DNA of 64,000 nucleotides from Auanema rhodensis (GCA_964057225.1 CAXKVF010000082.1:248001-312000); one strand, 5' to 3'. Numbered from the stretch's first letter, positions 1-12,672 are shown. Notes: generated by a model not told the origin, from the letters alone. Numbers and translations: made by a program.

Positions 1-23
1 TAATATGGACATGGGGAATCTAA

Positions 24-32
24 TTTTGAAAA
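24..32. other. TTTTGAAAA dyad, first of six symmetric elements per monomer
   Basis: Four-base arms around a central G. The p28A, p27C/p28A and p29G variants (m96, m109, m205; m64, m166, m179; m102, m199, m299) fall in or next to its centre. It repeats every 176 bp. No function can be assigned from sequence alone. Confidence 0.6.
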
Positions 33-48
33 CCGCATCTCTTTATCT

Positions 49-58
49 TTCACGTGAA
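49..58. other. CACGTG box 1 in a 10-bp palindrome (TTCACGTGAA)
   Basis: A perfect 10-bp palindrome with the E-box/G-box core CACGTG at p51-56. In plants this core is bound by bHLH and bZIP factors, and in animals by MYC/MAX- and USF-class bHLH proteins. Binding here is not shown. The core is lost by eye in only five units: m105 and m306 (p51G), m229 (p54T), m284 and m298 (p51T). It repeats every 176 bp. Confidence 0.7.
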
Positions 59-80
59 GCGAGTTACATACCAAGTGCAC

Positions 81-88
81 ATCACGTG
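81..88 (+). other. CACGTG box 2 (ATCACGTG), matches the yeast CDEI consensus
   Basis: ATCACGTG fits RTCACRTG, the CDEI element bound by Cbf1 at budding-yeast point centromeres. The core starts 32 bp after box 1. I saw no unit of normal structure in which this CACGTG core is broken; only the truncated units m89 and m193 lack it. Nothing resembling CDEIII is present, so this is a motif match and not evidence for a point centromere. Confidence 0.55.
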
Positions 89-92
89 TACA

Positions 93-112
93 TTTAATTA
101 GCATAAATTAAA
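93..112. other. Inverted repeat TTTAATT / AATTAAA, 6-nt loop
   Basis: Seven-base perfect arms at p93-99 and p106-112 flank the loop AGCATA. The p105G variant (m74, m85, m90, m91, m189, m194, m228) lies in the loop. The p111G/p112T variant (m96, m195, m246, m276, m285, m294, m357) breaks the outer two pairs of the arm. It repeats every 176 bp. Confidence 0.65.
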
Positions 113-132
113 GTTCACGTAAATTTCAAAGT

Positions 133-149
133 CATGGTTACCATGAACC
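133..149. other. Overlapping dyads CATGGT-T-ACCATG and GGTT-ACCATG-AACC
   Basis: CATGGT (p133-138) and ACCATG (p140-145) pair around one T. GGTT (p136-139) and AACC (p146-149) form a second dyad with a 6-nt spacer in type N units. Types G (p148G) and C (p146C) disrupt the second dyad. This GGTT/AACC pair sits exactly at the turning point of the 40-bp inverted duplication in m280. Confidence 0.7.
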
Positions 150-155
150 AATATC

Positions 156-161
156 AATAAA
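156..161 (+). other. AATAAA hexamer, once per monomer
   Basis: The canonical animal poly(A) hexamer is present on the + strand of almost every unit. It is destroyed by p157C (m221, m254, m259, m265, m266, m270, m278, m323, m334, m342, m361) and p157T (m98, m289, m290). Use as a polyadenylation signal is not implied; A/T-rich repeats contain it by chance. Confidence 0.4.
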
Positions 162-173
162 AATTTGTTTTTA
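158..173. other. A/T-tract hairpin TAAAAA-TTTG-TTTTTA
   Basis: Six-base perfect arms at p158-163 and p168-173 flank TTTG. The A5 and T5 runs are the kind of tracts that bend DNA. p169G, p170G and p173T variants each spoil one pair. It repeats every 176 bp. Confidence 0.65.
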
Positions 174-2112
174 GACTAATATGGACATGGGGAATCTAAT
201 TTTGAAAACCGCATCTCTTTATCTTTCACGTGAAGCGAGTTACATACCAAGTGCACATCACGTGTACATTTAATTAGCATAAATTAAAGTTCACGTAAAT
301 TTCAAAGTCATGGTTACCATGAAGCAATATCAATAAAAATTTGTTTTTAGACTAATATGGACATGGGGAATCTAATTTTGAAAACCGCATCTCTTTATCT
401 TTCACGTGAAGCGAGTTACATACCAAGTGCACATCACGTGTACATTTAATTAGCATAAATTAAAGTTCACGTAAATTTCAAAGTCATGGTTACCATGAAC
501 CAATATCAATAAAAATTTGTTTTTAGACTAATATGGACATGGGGAATCTAATTTTGAAAACCGCATCTCTTTATCTTTCACGTGAAGCGAGTTACATACC
601 AAGTGCACATCACGTGTACATTTAATTAGCATAAATTAAAGTTCACGTAAATTTCAAAGTCATGGTTACCATGAACCAATATCAATAAAAATTTGTTTTT
701 AGACTAATATGGACATGGGGAATCTAATTTTGAAAACCGCATCTCTTTATCTTTCACGTGAAGCGAGTTACATACCAAGTGCACATCACGTGTACATTTA
801 ATTAGCATAAATTAAAGTTCACGTAAATTTCAAAGTCATGGTTACCATGAAGCAATATCAATAAAAATTTGTTTTTAGACTAATATGGACATGGGGAATC
901 TAATTTTGAAAACCGCATCTCTTTATCTTTCACGTGAAGCGAGTTACATACCAAGTGCACATCACGTGTACATTTAATTAGCATAAATTAAAGTTCACGT
1001 AAATTTCAAAGTCATGGTTACCATGAACCAATATCAATAAAAATTTGTTTTTAGACTAATATGGACATGGGGAATCTAATTTTGAAAACCGCATCTCTTT
1101 ATCTTTCACGTGAAGCGAGTTACATACCAAGTGCACATCACGTGTACATTTAATTAGCATAAATTAAAGTTCACGTAAATTTCAAAGTCATGGTTACCAT
1201 GAACCAATATCAATAAAAATTTGTTTCTAGACTAATATGGACATGGGGAATCTAATTTTGAAAACCGCATCTCTTTATCTTTCACGTGAAGCGAGTTACA
1301 TACCAAGTGCACATCACGTGTACATTTAATTAGCATAAATTAAAGTTCACGTAAATTTCAAAGTCATGGTTACCATGAAGCAATATCAATAAAAATTTGT
1401 TTTTAGACTAATATGGACATGGGGAATCTAATTTTGAAAACCGCATCTCTTTATCTTTCACGTGAAGCGAGTTACATACCAAGTGCACATCACGTGTACA
1501 TTTAATTAGCATAAATTAAAGTTCACGTAAATTTCAAAGTCATGGTTACCATGAACCAATATCAATAAAAATTTGTTTTTAGACTAATATGGACATGGGG
1601 AATCTAATTTTGAAAACCGCATCTCTTTATCTTTCACGTGAAGCGAGTTACATACCAAGTGCACATCACGTGTACATTTAATTAGCATAAATTAAAGTTC
1701 ACGTAAATTTCAAAGTCATGGTTACCATGAACCAATATCAATAAAAATTTGTTTTTAGACTAATATGGACATGGAGAATCTAATTTTGAAAACCGCATCT
1801 CTTTATCTTTCACGTGAAGCGAGTTACATACCAAGTGCACATCACGTGTACATTTAATTAGCATAAATTAAAGTTCACGTAAATTTCAAAGTCATGGTTA
1901 CCATGAAGCAATATCAATAAAAATTTGTTTTTAGAATAATATGGACATGGGGAATCTAATTTTGAAAACCGCATCTCTTTATCTTTCACGTGAAGCGAGT
2001 TACATACCAAGTGCACATCACGTGTACATTTAATTAGCATAAATTAAAGTTCACGTAAATTTCAAAGTCATGGTTACCATGAACCAATATCAATAAAAAT
2101 TTGTTTTTAGAC

Positions 2113-4400
2113 TAATATAGACATGGGGAATCTAATTTTGAAAACCGCATCTCTTTATCTTTCACGTGAAGCGAGTTACATACCAAGTGCACATCACGTG
2201 TACATTTAATTAGCATAAATTAAAGTTCACGTAAATTTCAAAGTCATGGTTACCATGCACCAATATCAATAAAAATTTGTTTTTTGACTAATATGGACAT
2301 GGGGAATCTAATTTTGAAAACCGCATCTCTTTATCTTTCACGTGAAGCGAGTTACATACCAAGTGCACATCACGTGTACATTTAATTAGCATAAATTAAA
2401 GTTCACGTAAATTTCAAAGTCATGGTTACCATGAACCAATATCAATAAAAATTTGTTTTTAGACTAATATGGACATGGGGAATCTAATTTTGAAAACCGC
2501 ATTTCTTTATCTTTCACGTGAAGCGAGTTACATACCAAGTGCACATCACGTGTACATTTAATTAGCATAAATTAAAGTTCACGTAAAATTCAAAGTCATG
2601 GTTACCATGCACCAATATCAATAAAAATTTGTTTTTAGACTAATATGGACATGGAGAATCTAATTTTGAAAACCGCATCTCTTTATCTTTCACGTGAAGC
2701 GAGTTACATACCAAGTGCACATCACGTGTACATTTAATTAGCATAAATTAAAGTTCACGTAAATTTCAAAGTCATGGTTACCATGAACCAATATCAATAA
2801 AAATTTGTTTTTAGACTAATATGGACATGGGGAATCTAATTTTGAAAACCGCATCTCTTTATCTTTCACGTGAAGCGAGTTACATACCAAGTGCTTATCA
2901 CGTGTACATTTAATTAGCATAAATTAAAGTTCATGTAAATTTCAAAGTCATGGTTACCATGAACCAATATCAATAAAAATTTGTTTTTAGACTAATATGG
3001 ACATGGGGAATCTAATTGTGAAAACCGCATCTCTTTATCTTTCACGTGAAGCGAGTTACATACCAAGTGCACATCACGTGTACATTTAATTAGCATAAAT
3101 TAAAGTTCACGTAAATTTCAAAGTCATGGTTACCATGCACCAATATCAATAAAAATTTGTTTTTAGACTAATATGGACATGGGGAATTTAATTTTGAAAA
3201 CCGCATCTCTTTATCTTTCACGTGAAGCGAGTTACATACCAAGTGCACATCACGTGTACATTTAATTAGCATAAATTAAAGTTCACGTAAATTTCAAAGT
3301 CATGGTTACCATGAACCTATATCAATAAAAATTTGTTTTTAGACTAATATGGACATGGGGAATCTAATTTTGAAAACCGCATCTCTTTATCTTTCACGTG
3401 AAGCGAGTTACATACCAAGTGCACATCACGTGTACATTTAATTAGCATAAATTAAAGTTCACGTAAATTTCAAAGTCATGGTTACCATGAAGCAATATCA
3501 ATAAAAATTTGTTTTTAGACTAATATGGACATGGGGAATCTAATTTTGAAAACCGCATCTCTTTATCTTTCACGTGAAGCGAGTTACATACCAAGTGCAC
3601 ATCACGTGTACATTTAATTAGCATAAATTAAAGTTCACGTAAATTTCAAAGTCATGGTTACCATGAACCAATATCAATAAAAATTTGTTTTTAGACTAAT
3701 ATGGACATGGGGAATCTAATTTTGAAAACCGCATCTCTTTATCTTTCACGTGAAGCGAGTTACATACCAAGTGCACATCACGTGTACATTTAATTAGCAT
3801 AAATTAAAGTTCACGTAAATTTCAAAGTCATGGTTACCATGAACCAATATCAATAAAAATTTGTTTTTAGACTAATATGGACATGGGGAATCTAATTTTG
3901 AAAACCGCATCTCTTTATCTTTCACGTGAAGCGAGTTACATACCAAGTGCACATCACGTGTACATTTAATTAGCATAAATTAAAGTTCACGTAAATTTCA
4001 AAGTCATGGTTACCATGAAGCAATATCAATAAAAATTTGTTTTTAGACTAATATGGACATGGGGAATCTAATTTTGAAAACCGCATCTCTTTATCTTTCA
4101 CGTGAAGCGAGTTACATACCAAGTGCACATCACGTGTACATTTAATTAGCATAAATTAAAGTTCACGTAAATTTCAAAGTCATGGTTACCATGAACCAAT
4201 ATCAATAAAAATTTGTTTTTAGACTAATATGGACATGGGGAATCTAATTTTGAAAACCGCATCTCTTTATCTTTCACGTGAAGCGAGTTACATACCAAGT
4301 GCACATCACGTGTACATTTAATTAGCATAAATTAAAGTTCACGTAAATTTCAAAGTCATGGTTACCATGAACCAATATCAATAAAAATTTGTTTTTAGAC
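2113..4400 (+). repeat. 13-monomer higher-order repeat, copy 1 (m13-m25)
   Basis: Order: m13 p7A, type C, p173T; m14 N; m15 p39T, p124A, C; m16 p15A, N; m17 GCTTATC (p79T/p80T), N; m18 C; m19 T; m20 G; m21 N; m22 N; m23 G; m24 N; m25 N. Length 2288 bp. Against copy 2 I see three differences: the p118 C-to-T in m17, a G in the T run of m18 (TAATTGTG), and p20T in m19. Confidence 0.88.
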
Positions 4401-6688
4401 TAATATAGACATGGGGAATCTAATTTTGAAAACCGCATCTCTTTATCTTTCACGTGAAGCGAGTTACATACCAAGTGCACATCACGTGTACATTTAATTA
4501 GCATAAATTAAAGTTCACGTAAATTTCAAAGTCATGGTTACCATGCACCAATATCAATAAAAATTTGTTTTTTGACTAATATGGACATGGGGAATCTAAT
4601 TTTGAAAACCGCATCTCTTTATCTTTCACGTGAAGCGAGTTACATACCAAGTGCACATCACGTGTACATTTAATTAGCATAAATTAAAGTTCACGTAAAT
4701 TTCAAAGTCATGGTTACCATGAACCAATATCAATAAAAATTTGTTTTTAGACTAATATGGACATGGGGAATCTAATTTTGAAAACCGCATTTCTTTATCT
4801 TTCACGTGAAGCGAGTTACATACCAAGTGCACATCACGTGTACATTTAATTAGCATAAATTAAAGTTCACGTAAAATTCAAAGTCATGGTTACCATGCAC
4901 CAATATCAATAAAAATTTGTTTTTAGACTAATATGGACATGGAGAATCTAATTTTGAAAACCGCATCTCTTTATCTTTCACGTGAAGCGAGTTACATACC
5001 AAGTGCACATCACGTGTACATTTAATTAGCATAAATTAAAGTTCACGTAAATTTCAAAGTCATGGTTACCATGAACCAATATCAATAAAAATTTGTTTTT
5101 AGACTAATATGGACATGGGGAATCTAATTTTGAAAACCGCATCTCTTTATCTTTCACGTGAAGCGAGTTACATACCAAGTGCTTATCACGTGTACATTTA
5201 ATTAGCATAAATTAAAGTTCACGTAAATTTCAAAGTCATGGTTACCATGAACCAATATCAATAAAAATTTGTTTTTAGACTAATATGGACATGGGGAATC
5301 TAATTTTGAAAACCGCATCTCTTTATCTTTCACGTGAAGCGAGTTACATACCAAGTGCACATCACGTGTACATTTAATTAGCATAAATTAAAGTTCACGT
5401 AAATTTCAAAGTCATGGTTACCATGCACCAATATCAATAAAAATTTGTTTTTAGACTAATATGGACATGGGGAATCTAATTTTGAAAACCGCATCTCTTT
5501 ATCTTTCACGTGAAGCGAGTTACATACCAAGTGCACATCACGTGTACATTTAATTAGCATAAATTAAAGTTCACGTAAATTTCAAAGTCATGGTTACCAT
5601 GAACCTATATCAATAAAAATTTGTTTTTAGACTAATATGGACATGGGGAATCTAATTTTGAAAACCGCATCTCTTTATCTTTCACGTGAAGCGAGTTACA
5701 TACCAAGTGCACATCACGTGTACATTTAATTAGCATAAATTAAAGTTCACGTAAATTTCAAAGTCATGGTTACCATGAAGCAATATCAATAAAAATTTGT
5801 TTTTAGACTAATATGGACATGGGGAATCTAATTTTGAAAACCGCATCTCTTTATCTTTCACGTGAAGCGAGTTACATACCAAGTGCACATCACGTGTACA
5901 TTTAATTAGCATAAATTAAAGTTCACGTAAATTTCAAAGTCATGGTTACCATGAACCAATATCAATAAAAATTTGTTTTTAGACTAATATGGACATGGGG
6001 AATCTAATTTTGAAAACCGCATCTCTTTATCTTTCACGTGAAGCGAGTTACATACCAAGTGCACATCACGTGTACATTTAATTAGCATAAATTAAAGTTC
6101 ACGTAAATTTCAAAGTCATGGTTACCATGAACCAATATCAATAAAAATTTGTTTTTAGACTAATATGGACATGGGGAATCTAATTTTGAAAACCGCATCT
6201 CTTTATCTTTCACGTGAAGCGAGTTACATACCAAGTGCACATCACGTGTACATTTAATTAGCATAAATTAAAGTTCACGTAAATTTCAAAGTCATGGTTA
6301 CCATGAAGCAATATCAATAAAAATTTGTTTTTAGACTAATATGGACATGGGGAATCTAATTTTGAAAACCGCATCTCTTTATCTTTCACGTGAAGCGAGT
6401 TACATACCAAGTGCACATCACGTGTACATTTAATTAGCATAAATTAAAGTTCACGTAAATTTCAAAGTCATGGTTACCATGAACCAATATCAATAAAAAT
6501 TTGTTTTTAGACTAATATGGACATGGGGAATCTAATTTTGAAAACCGCATCTCTTTATCTTTCACGTGAAGCGAGTTACATACCAAGTGCACATCACGTG
6601 TACATTTAATTAGCATAAATTAAAGTTCACGTAAATTTCAAAGTCATGGTTACCATGAACCAATATCAATAAAAATTTGTTTTTAGAC
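4401..6688 (+). repeat. 13-monomer higher-order repeat, copy 2 (m26-m38)
   Basis: Repeats the marker order of the preceding 2288 bp: p7A/C/p173T, N, p39T/p124A/C, p15A/N, GCTTATC/N, C, T, G, N, N, G, N, N. Near-identity across 13 independent monomers means the 2288-bp unit itself was duplicated, not the single monomers. Confidence 0.88.
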
Positions 6689-8096
6689 TAATATAGACAT
6701 GGGGAATCTAATTTTGAAAACCGCATCTCTTTATCTTTCACGTGAAGCGAGTTACATACCAAGTGCACATCACGTGTACATTTAATTAGCATAAATTAAA
6801 GTTCACGTAAATTTCAAAGTCATGGTTACCATGAACCAATATCAATAAAAATTTGTGTTTAGACTAATATGGACATGGGGAATCTAATTTTGAAAACCGC
6901 ATTTCTTTATCTTTCACGTGAAGCGAGTTACATACCAAGTGCACATCACGTGTACATTTAATTAGCATAAATTAAAGTTCACGTAAAATTCAAAGTCATG
7001 GTTACCATGCACCAATATCAATAAAAATTTGTTTTTAGACTAATATGGACATGGAGAATCTAATTTTGAAAACCGCATCTCTTTATCTTTCACGTGAAGC
7101 GAGTTACATACCAAGTGCACATCACGTGTACATTTAATTAGCATAAATTAAAGTTCACGTAAATTTCAAAGTCATGGTTACCATGAACCAATATCAATAA
7201 AAATTTGTTTTTAGACTAATATGGACATGGGGAATCTAATTTTGAAAACCGCATCTCTTTATCTTTCACGTGAAGCGAGTTACATACCAAGTGCTTATCA
7301 CGTGTACATTTAATTAGCATAAATTAAAGTTCACGTAAATTTCAAAGTCATGGTTACCATGAACCAATATCAATAAAAATTTGTTTTTAGACTAATATGG
7401 ACATGGGGAATCTAATTTTGAAAACCGCATCTCTTTATCTTTCACGTGAAGCGAGTTACATACCAAGTGCACATCACGTGTACATTTAATTAGCATAAAT
7501 TAAAGTTCACGTAAATTTCAAAGTCATGGTTACCATGCACCAATATCAATAAAAATTTGTTTTTAGACTAATATGGACATGGGGAATCTAATTTTGAAAA
7601 CCGCATCTCTTTATCTTTCACGTGAAGCGAGTTACATACCAAGTGCACATCACGTGTACATTTAATTAGCATAAATTAAAGTTCACGTAAATTTCAAAGT
7701 CATGGTTACCATGAACCTATATCAATAAAAATTTGTTTTTAGACTAATATGGACATGGGGAATCTAATTTTGAAAACCGCATCTCTTTATCTTTCACGTG
7801 AAGCGAGTTACATACCAAGTGCACATCACGTGTACATTTAATTAGCATAAATTAAAGTTCACGTAAATTTCAAAGTCATGGTTACCATGAAGCAATATCA
7901 ATAAAAATTTGTTTTTAGACTAATATGGACATGGGGAATCTAATTTTGAAAACCGCATCTCTTTATCTTTCACGTGAAGCGAGTTACATACCAAGTGCAC
8001 ATCACGTGTACATTTAATTAGCATAAATTAAAGTTCACGTAAATTTCAAAGTCATGGTTACCATGAACCAATATCAATAAAAATTTGTTTTTAGAC
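6689..8096 (+). repeat. Contracted third copy of the 13-mer (m39-m46)
   Basis: Begins with p7A like m26, but m39 ends as type N with p169G. The next unit, m40, is already the p39T/p124A/C type that is third in the 13-mer. So m39 looks like a fusion of the first and second monomers of the unit. The rest follows in order (p15A, GCTTATC, C, T, G, N) and is then replaced by different units at 8097. Confidence 0.82.
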
Positions 8097-11088
8097 TAAT
8101 ATGGACATGGGGAATCTAATTTTGAAAACCGCATCTCTTTATCTTTCACGTGAAGCGAGTTACATACCAAGTGCACATCACGTGTACATTTAATTAGCAT
8201 AAATTAAAGTTCACGTAAATTTCAAAGTCATGGTTACCATGAAGCAATATCAATAAAAATTTGTTTTTAGACTAATATGGACATGTGGAATCTAATTTTG
8301 AAAACCGCATCTCTTTATCTTTCACGTGAAGCGAGTTACATACCAAGTGCACATCACGTGTACATTTAATTAGCATAAATTAAAGTTCACGTAAATTTCA
8401 AAGTCATGGTTACCATGAAGCAATATCAATAAAAATTTGTTTTTAGACTAATATGGACATGGGGAATCTAATTTTGAAAACCGCATCTCTTTATCTTTCA
8501 CGTGAAGCGAGTTACATACCAAGTGCACATCACGTGTACATTTAATTAGCATAAATTAAAGTTCACGTAAATTTCAAAGTCATGGTTACCATGAAGCAAT
8601 ATCAATAAAAATTTGTTTTTAGACTAATATGGACATGGGGAATCTAATTTTGAAAACCGCATCTCTTTATCTTTCACGTGAAGCGAGTTACATACCGAGT
8701 GCACATCACGTGTACATTTAATTAGCATAAATTAAAGTTCACGTAAATTTCAAAGTCATGGTTACCATGAACCAATATCAATAAAAATTTGTTTTTAGAC
8801 TAATATGGACATGGGGAATCTAATTTTGAAAACCGCATCTCTTTATCTTTCACGTGAAGCGAGTTACATACCAAGTGCACATCACGTGTACATTTAATTA
8901 GCATAAATTAAAGTTCACGTAAATTTCAAAGTCATGGTTACCATGAACCAATATCAATAAAAATTTGTTTTTAGACTAATATGGACATGGGGAATCTAAT
9001 TTTGAAAACCGCATCTCTTTATCTTTCACGTGAAGCGAGTTACATACCAGGTGCACATCACGTGTACATTTAATTAGCATAAATTAAAGTTCACGTAAAT
9101 TTCAAAGTCATGGTTACCATGAAGCAATATCAATAAAAATTTGTTTTTAGACTAATATGGACATGGGGAATCTAATTTTGAAAACCGCATCTCTTTATCT
9201 TTCACGTGAAGCGAGTTACATACCAAGTGCACATCACGTGTACATTTAATTAGCATAAATTAAAGTTCACGTAAATTTCAAAGTCATGGTTACCATGAAG
9301 CAATATCAATAAAAATTTGTTTTTAGACTAATATGGACATGGGGAATCTAATTTTGAAAACCGCATCTCTTTATCTTTCACGTGAAGCGAGTTACATACC
9401 AAGTGCACATCACGTGTACATTTAATTAGCATAAATTAAAGTTCACGTAAATTTCAAAGTCATGGTTACCATGAAGCAATATCAATAAAAATTTGTTTTT
9501 AGACTAATATGGACATGGGGAATCTAATTTTGAAAACCGCATCTCTTTATCTTTCACGTGAAGCGAGTTACATACCGAGTGCACATCACGTGTACATTTA
9601 ATTAGCATAAATTAAAGTTCACGTAAATTTCAAAGTCATGGTTACCATGAACCAATATCAATAAAAATTTGTTTTTAGACTAATATGGACATGGGGAATC
9701 TAATTTTGAAAACCGCATCTCTTTATCTTTCACGTGAAGCGAGTTACATACCAAGTGCACATCACGTGTACATTTAATTAGCATAAATTAAAGTTCACGT
9801 AAATTTCAAAGTCATGGTTACCATGAAGCAATATCAATAAAAATTTGTTTTTAGACTAATATGGACATGGGGAATCTAATTTTGAAAACCGCATCTCTTT
9901 ATCTTTCACGTGAAGCGAGTTACATACCAAGTGCACATCACGTGTACATTTAATTAGCATAAATTAAAGTTCACGTAAATTTCAAAGTCATGGTTACCAT
10001 GAACCAATATCAATAAAAATTTGTTTTTAGACTAATATGGACATGGGGAATCTAATTTTGAAAACCGCATCTCTTTATCTTTCACGTGAAGCGAGTTACA
10101 TACCAAGTGCACATCACGTGTACATTTAATTAGCATAAATTAAAGTTCACGTAAATTTCAAAGTCATGGTTACCATGAACCAATATCAATAAAAATTTGT
10201 TTTTAGACTAATATGGACATGGGGAATCTAATTTTGAAAACCGCATCTCTTTATCTTTCACGTGAAGCGAGTTACATACCAAGTGCACATCACGTGTACA
10301 TTTAATTAGCATAAATTAAAGTTCACGTAAATTTCAAAGTCATGGTTACCATGAACCAATATCAATAAAAATTTGTTTTTAGACTAATATGGACATGGGG
10401 AATCTAATTTTGAAAACCGCATCTCTTTATCTTTCACGTGAAGCGAGTTACATACCGAGTGCACATCACGTGTACATTTAATTAGCATAAATTAAAGTTC
10501 ACGTAAATTTCGAAGTCATGGTTACCATGCACCAATATCAATAAAAATTTGTTTTTAGACTAATATGGACATGGGGAATCTAATTTTGAAAACCGCATCT
10601 CTTTATCTTTCACGTGAAGCGAGTTACATACCAAGTGCACATCACGTGTACATTTAATTAGCATAAATTAAAGTTCACGTAAATTTCAAAGTCATGGTTA
10701 CCATGAACCAATATCAATAAAAATTTGTTTTTAGACTAATATGGACATGGGGAATCTAATTTTGAAAACCGCATCTCTTTATCTTTCACGTGAAGCGAGT
10801 TACATACCAAGTGCACATCACGTGTACATTTAATTAGCATAAATTAAAGTTCACGTAAATTTCAAAGTCATGGTTACCATGAACCAATATCAATAAAAAT
10901 TTGTTTTTAGACTAATATGGACATGGGGAATCTAATTTTGAAAACCGCATCTCTTTATCTTTCACGTGAAGCGAGTTACATACCAAGTGCACATCACGTG
11001 TACATTTAATTAGCATAAATTAAAGTTCACGTAAATTTCAAAGTCATGGTTACCATGAACCAATATCAATAAAAATTTGTTTTTAGAC
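8097..11088 (+). repeat. Mixed G-rich and p73G/p74G units (m47-m63)
   Basis: Order: G, p14T G, G, p73G N, N, p74G G, G, G, p73G N, G, N, N, N, p73G/p128G C, N, N, N. There is a loose 5-monomer (880-bp) offset: p73G N at 8625 and 9505, and p73G/p128G C at 10385 recurs at 11265. No long perfect higher-order repeat is visible. Confidence 0.7.
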
Positions 11089-12672
11089 TAATATGGACAT
11101 GGGGAATCTAATTTCAAAAACCGCATCTCTTTATCTTTCACGTGAAGCGAGTTACATACCAAGTGCACATCACGTGTACATTTAATTAGCATAAATTAAA
11201 GTTCACGTAAATTTCAAAGTCATGGTTACCATGCACCAATATCAATAAAAATTTGTTTTTAGACTAATATGGACATGGGGAATCTAATTTTGAAAACCGC
11301 ATCTCTTTATCTTTCACGTGAAGCGAGTTACATACCGAGTGCACATCACGTGTACATTTAATTAGCATAAATTAAAGTTCACGTAAATTTCGAAGTCATG
11401 GTTACCATGCACCAATATCAATAAAAATTTGTTTTTAGACTAATATGGACATGGGGAATCTAATTTTGAAAACCGCATCTCTTTATCTTTCACGTGAAGC
11501 GAGTTACATACCAAGTGCACATCACGTGTACATTTAATTAGCATAAATTAAAGTTCACGTAAATTTCAAAGTCATGGTTACCATGAACCAATATCAATAA
11601 AAATTTGTTTTTAGACTAATATGGACATGGGGAATCTAATTTTGAAAACCGCATCTCTTTATCTTTCACGTGAAGCGAGTTACATACCAGGTGCACATCA
11701 CGTGTACATTTAATTAGCATAAATTAAAGTTCACGTAAATTTCAAAGTCATGGTTACCATGAACCAATATCAATAAAAATTTGTTTTTAGACTAATATGG
11801 ACATGGGGAATCTAATTTTGAAAACCGCATCTCTTTATCTTTCACGTGAAGCGAGTTACATACCAAGTGCACATCACGTGTACATTTAATTAGCATAAAT
11901 TAAAGTTCACGTAAACTTCAAAGTCATGGTTACCATGCACCAATATCAATAAAAATTTGTTTTTAGACTAATATGGACATGGGGAATCTAATTTTGAAAA
12001 CCGCATCTCTTTATCTTTCACGTGAAGCGAGTTACATACCAAGTGCACATCACGTGTACATTTAATTAGCATAAATTAAAGTTCACGTAAATTTCAAAGT
12101 CATGGTTACCATGAACCAATATCAATAAAAATTTGTTTTTAGACTAATATGGACATGGGGAATCTAATTTTGAAAACCGCATCTCTTTATCTTTCACGTG
12201 AAGCGAGTTACATACCAAGTGCACATCACGTGTACATTTAATTAGCATAAATTAAAGTTCACGTAAATTTCAAAGTCATGGTTACCATGCACCAATATCA
12301 ATAAAAATTTGTTTTTAGACTAATATGGACATGGGGAATCTAATTTTGAAAACCGCATCTCTTTATCTTTCACGTGAAGCGAGTTACATACCAAGTGCAC
12401 ATCACGTGTACATTTAATTAGCATAAATTAAAGTTCACGTAAATTTCAAAGTCATGGTTACCATGAACCAATATCAATAAAAATTTGTTTTTAGACTAAT
12501 ATGGACATGGGGAATCTAATTTTGAAAACCGCATCTCTTTATCTTTCACGTGAAGCGAGTTACATACCAAGTGCACATCACGTGTACATTTAATTAGCAT
12601 AAATTAAAGTTCACGTAAATTTCAAAGTCATGGTTACCATGCACCAATATCAATAAAAATTTGTTTTTAGAC

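Larger units (their letters stand above)
1..176 (+). repeat. Reference monomer m1 (type N) of the satellite
   Basis: Used as the coordinate standard (p1-p176). By count it has 56 G+C of 176 bases (31.8%) and five CpG sites, at p34, p53, p60, p85 and p118. Landmarks in order: TTTTGAAAA dyad p24-32; CACGTG box 1 p51-56 inside TTCACGTGAA; GTGCAC p75-80; CACGTG box 2 p83-88; a 7-bp-arm inverted repeat p93-112; a near box CACGTA p116-121; CATGGT/ACCATG dyad p133-145; the subtype-defining p146-150; AATAAA p156-161; A/T-tract hairpin p158-173. The same landmarks recur in each following unit. The choice of p1 is arbitrary, set by where the window begins. Confidence 0.97.
1..2112 (+). repeat. Trimeric higher-order repeat, N-G-N x4 (m1-m12)
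   Basis: Subtypes run N G N, N G N, N G N, N G N, a 528-bp period. Few other differences occur: a T-to-C in the T run ending m7 (TTTCTAG), p15A in m11 and p176A in m11. The same trimer pattern recurs at the 3' end of each 13-mer to the right (m20-m25, m33-m38), so this tract probably shares their origin. Confidence 0.8.

Noticed and set aside
111-130. Yeast-like ARS consensus on the minus strand (ATTTACGTGAA)
   Set aside because: It fits only 9 of 11 positions of WTTTAYRTTTW, and such partial matches are expected in DNA with 68% A+T.
81-173. Budding-yeast type point centromere (CDEI-CDEII-CDEIII)
   Set aside because: ATCACGTG fits CDEI and A/T-rich DNA follows, but no CDEIII-like TGTTT...CCGAAA is present, and hundreds of tandem copies do not fit a point centromere.
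1-176. Assignment to Arabidopsis 178-180-bp or Brassica 176-bp centromere satellites
   Set aside because: The length is close or equal, but I see no sequence resemblance to those families from memory. A database search would be needed to name it.
1858-2040. A 60-codon open frame on the minus strand
   Set aside because: It lies wholly inside satellite units m11-m12. It is open only because p176 of m11 is A instead of C (base 1936), which changes a TAG stop to TAT. The other monomers keep the stop, and the translation resembles no protein I know.
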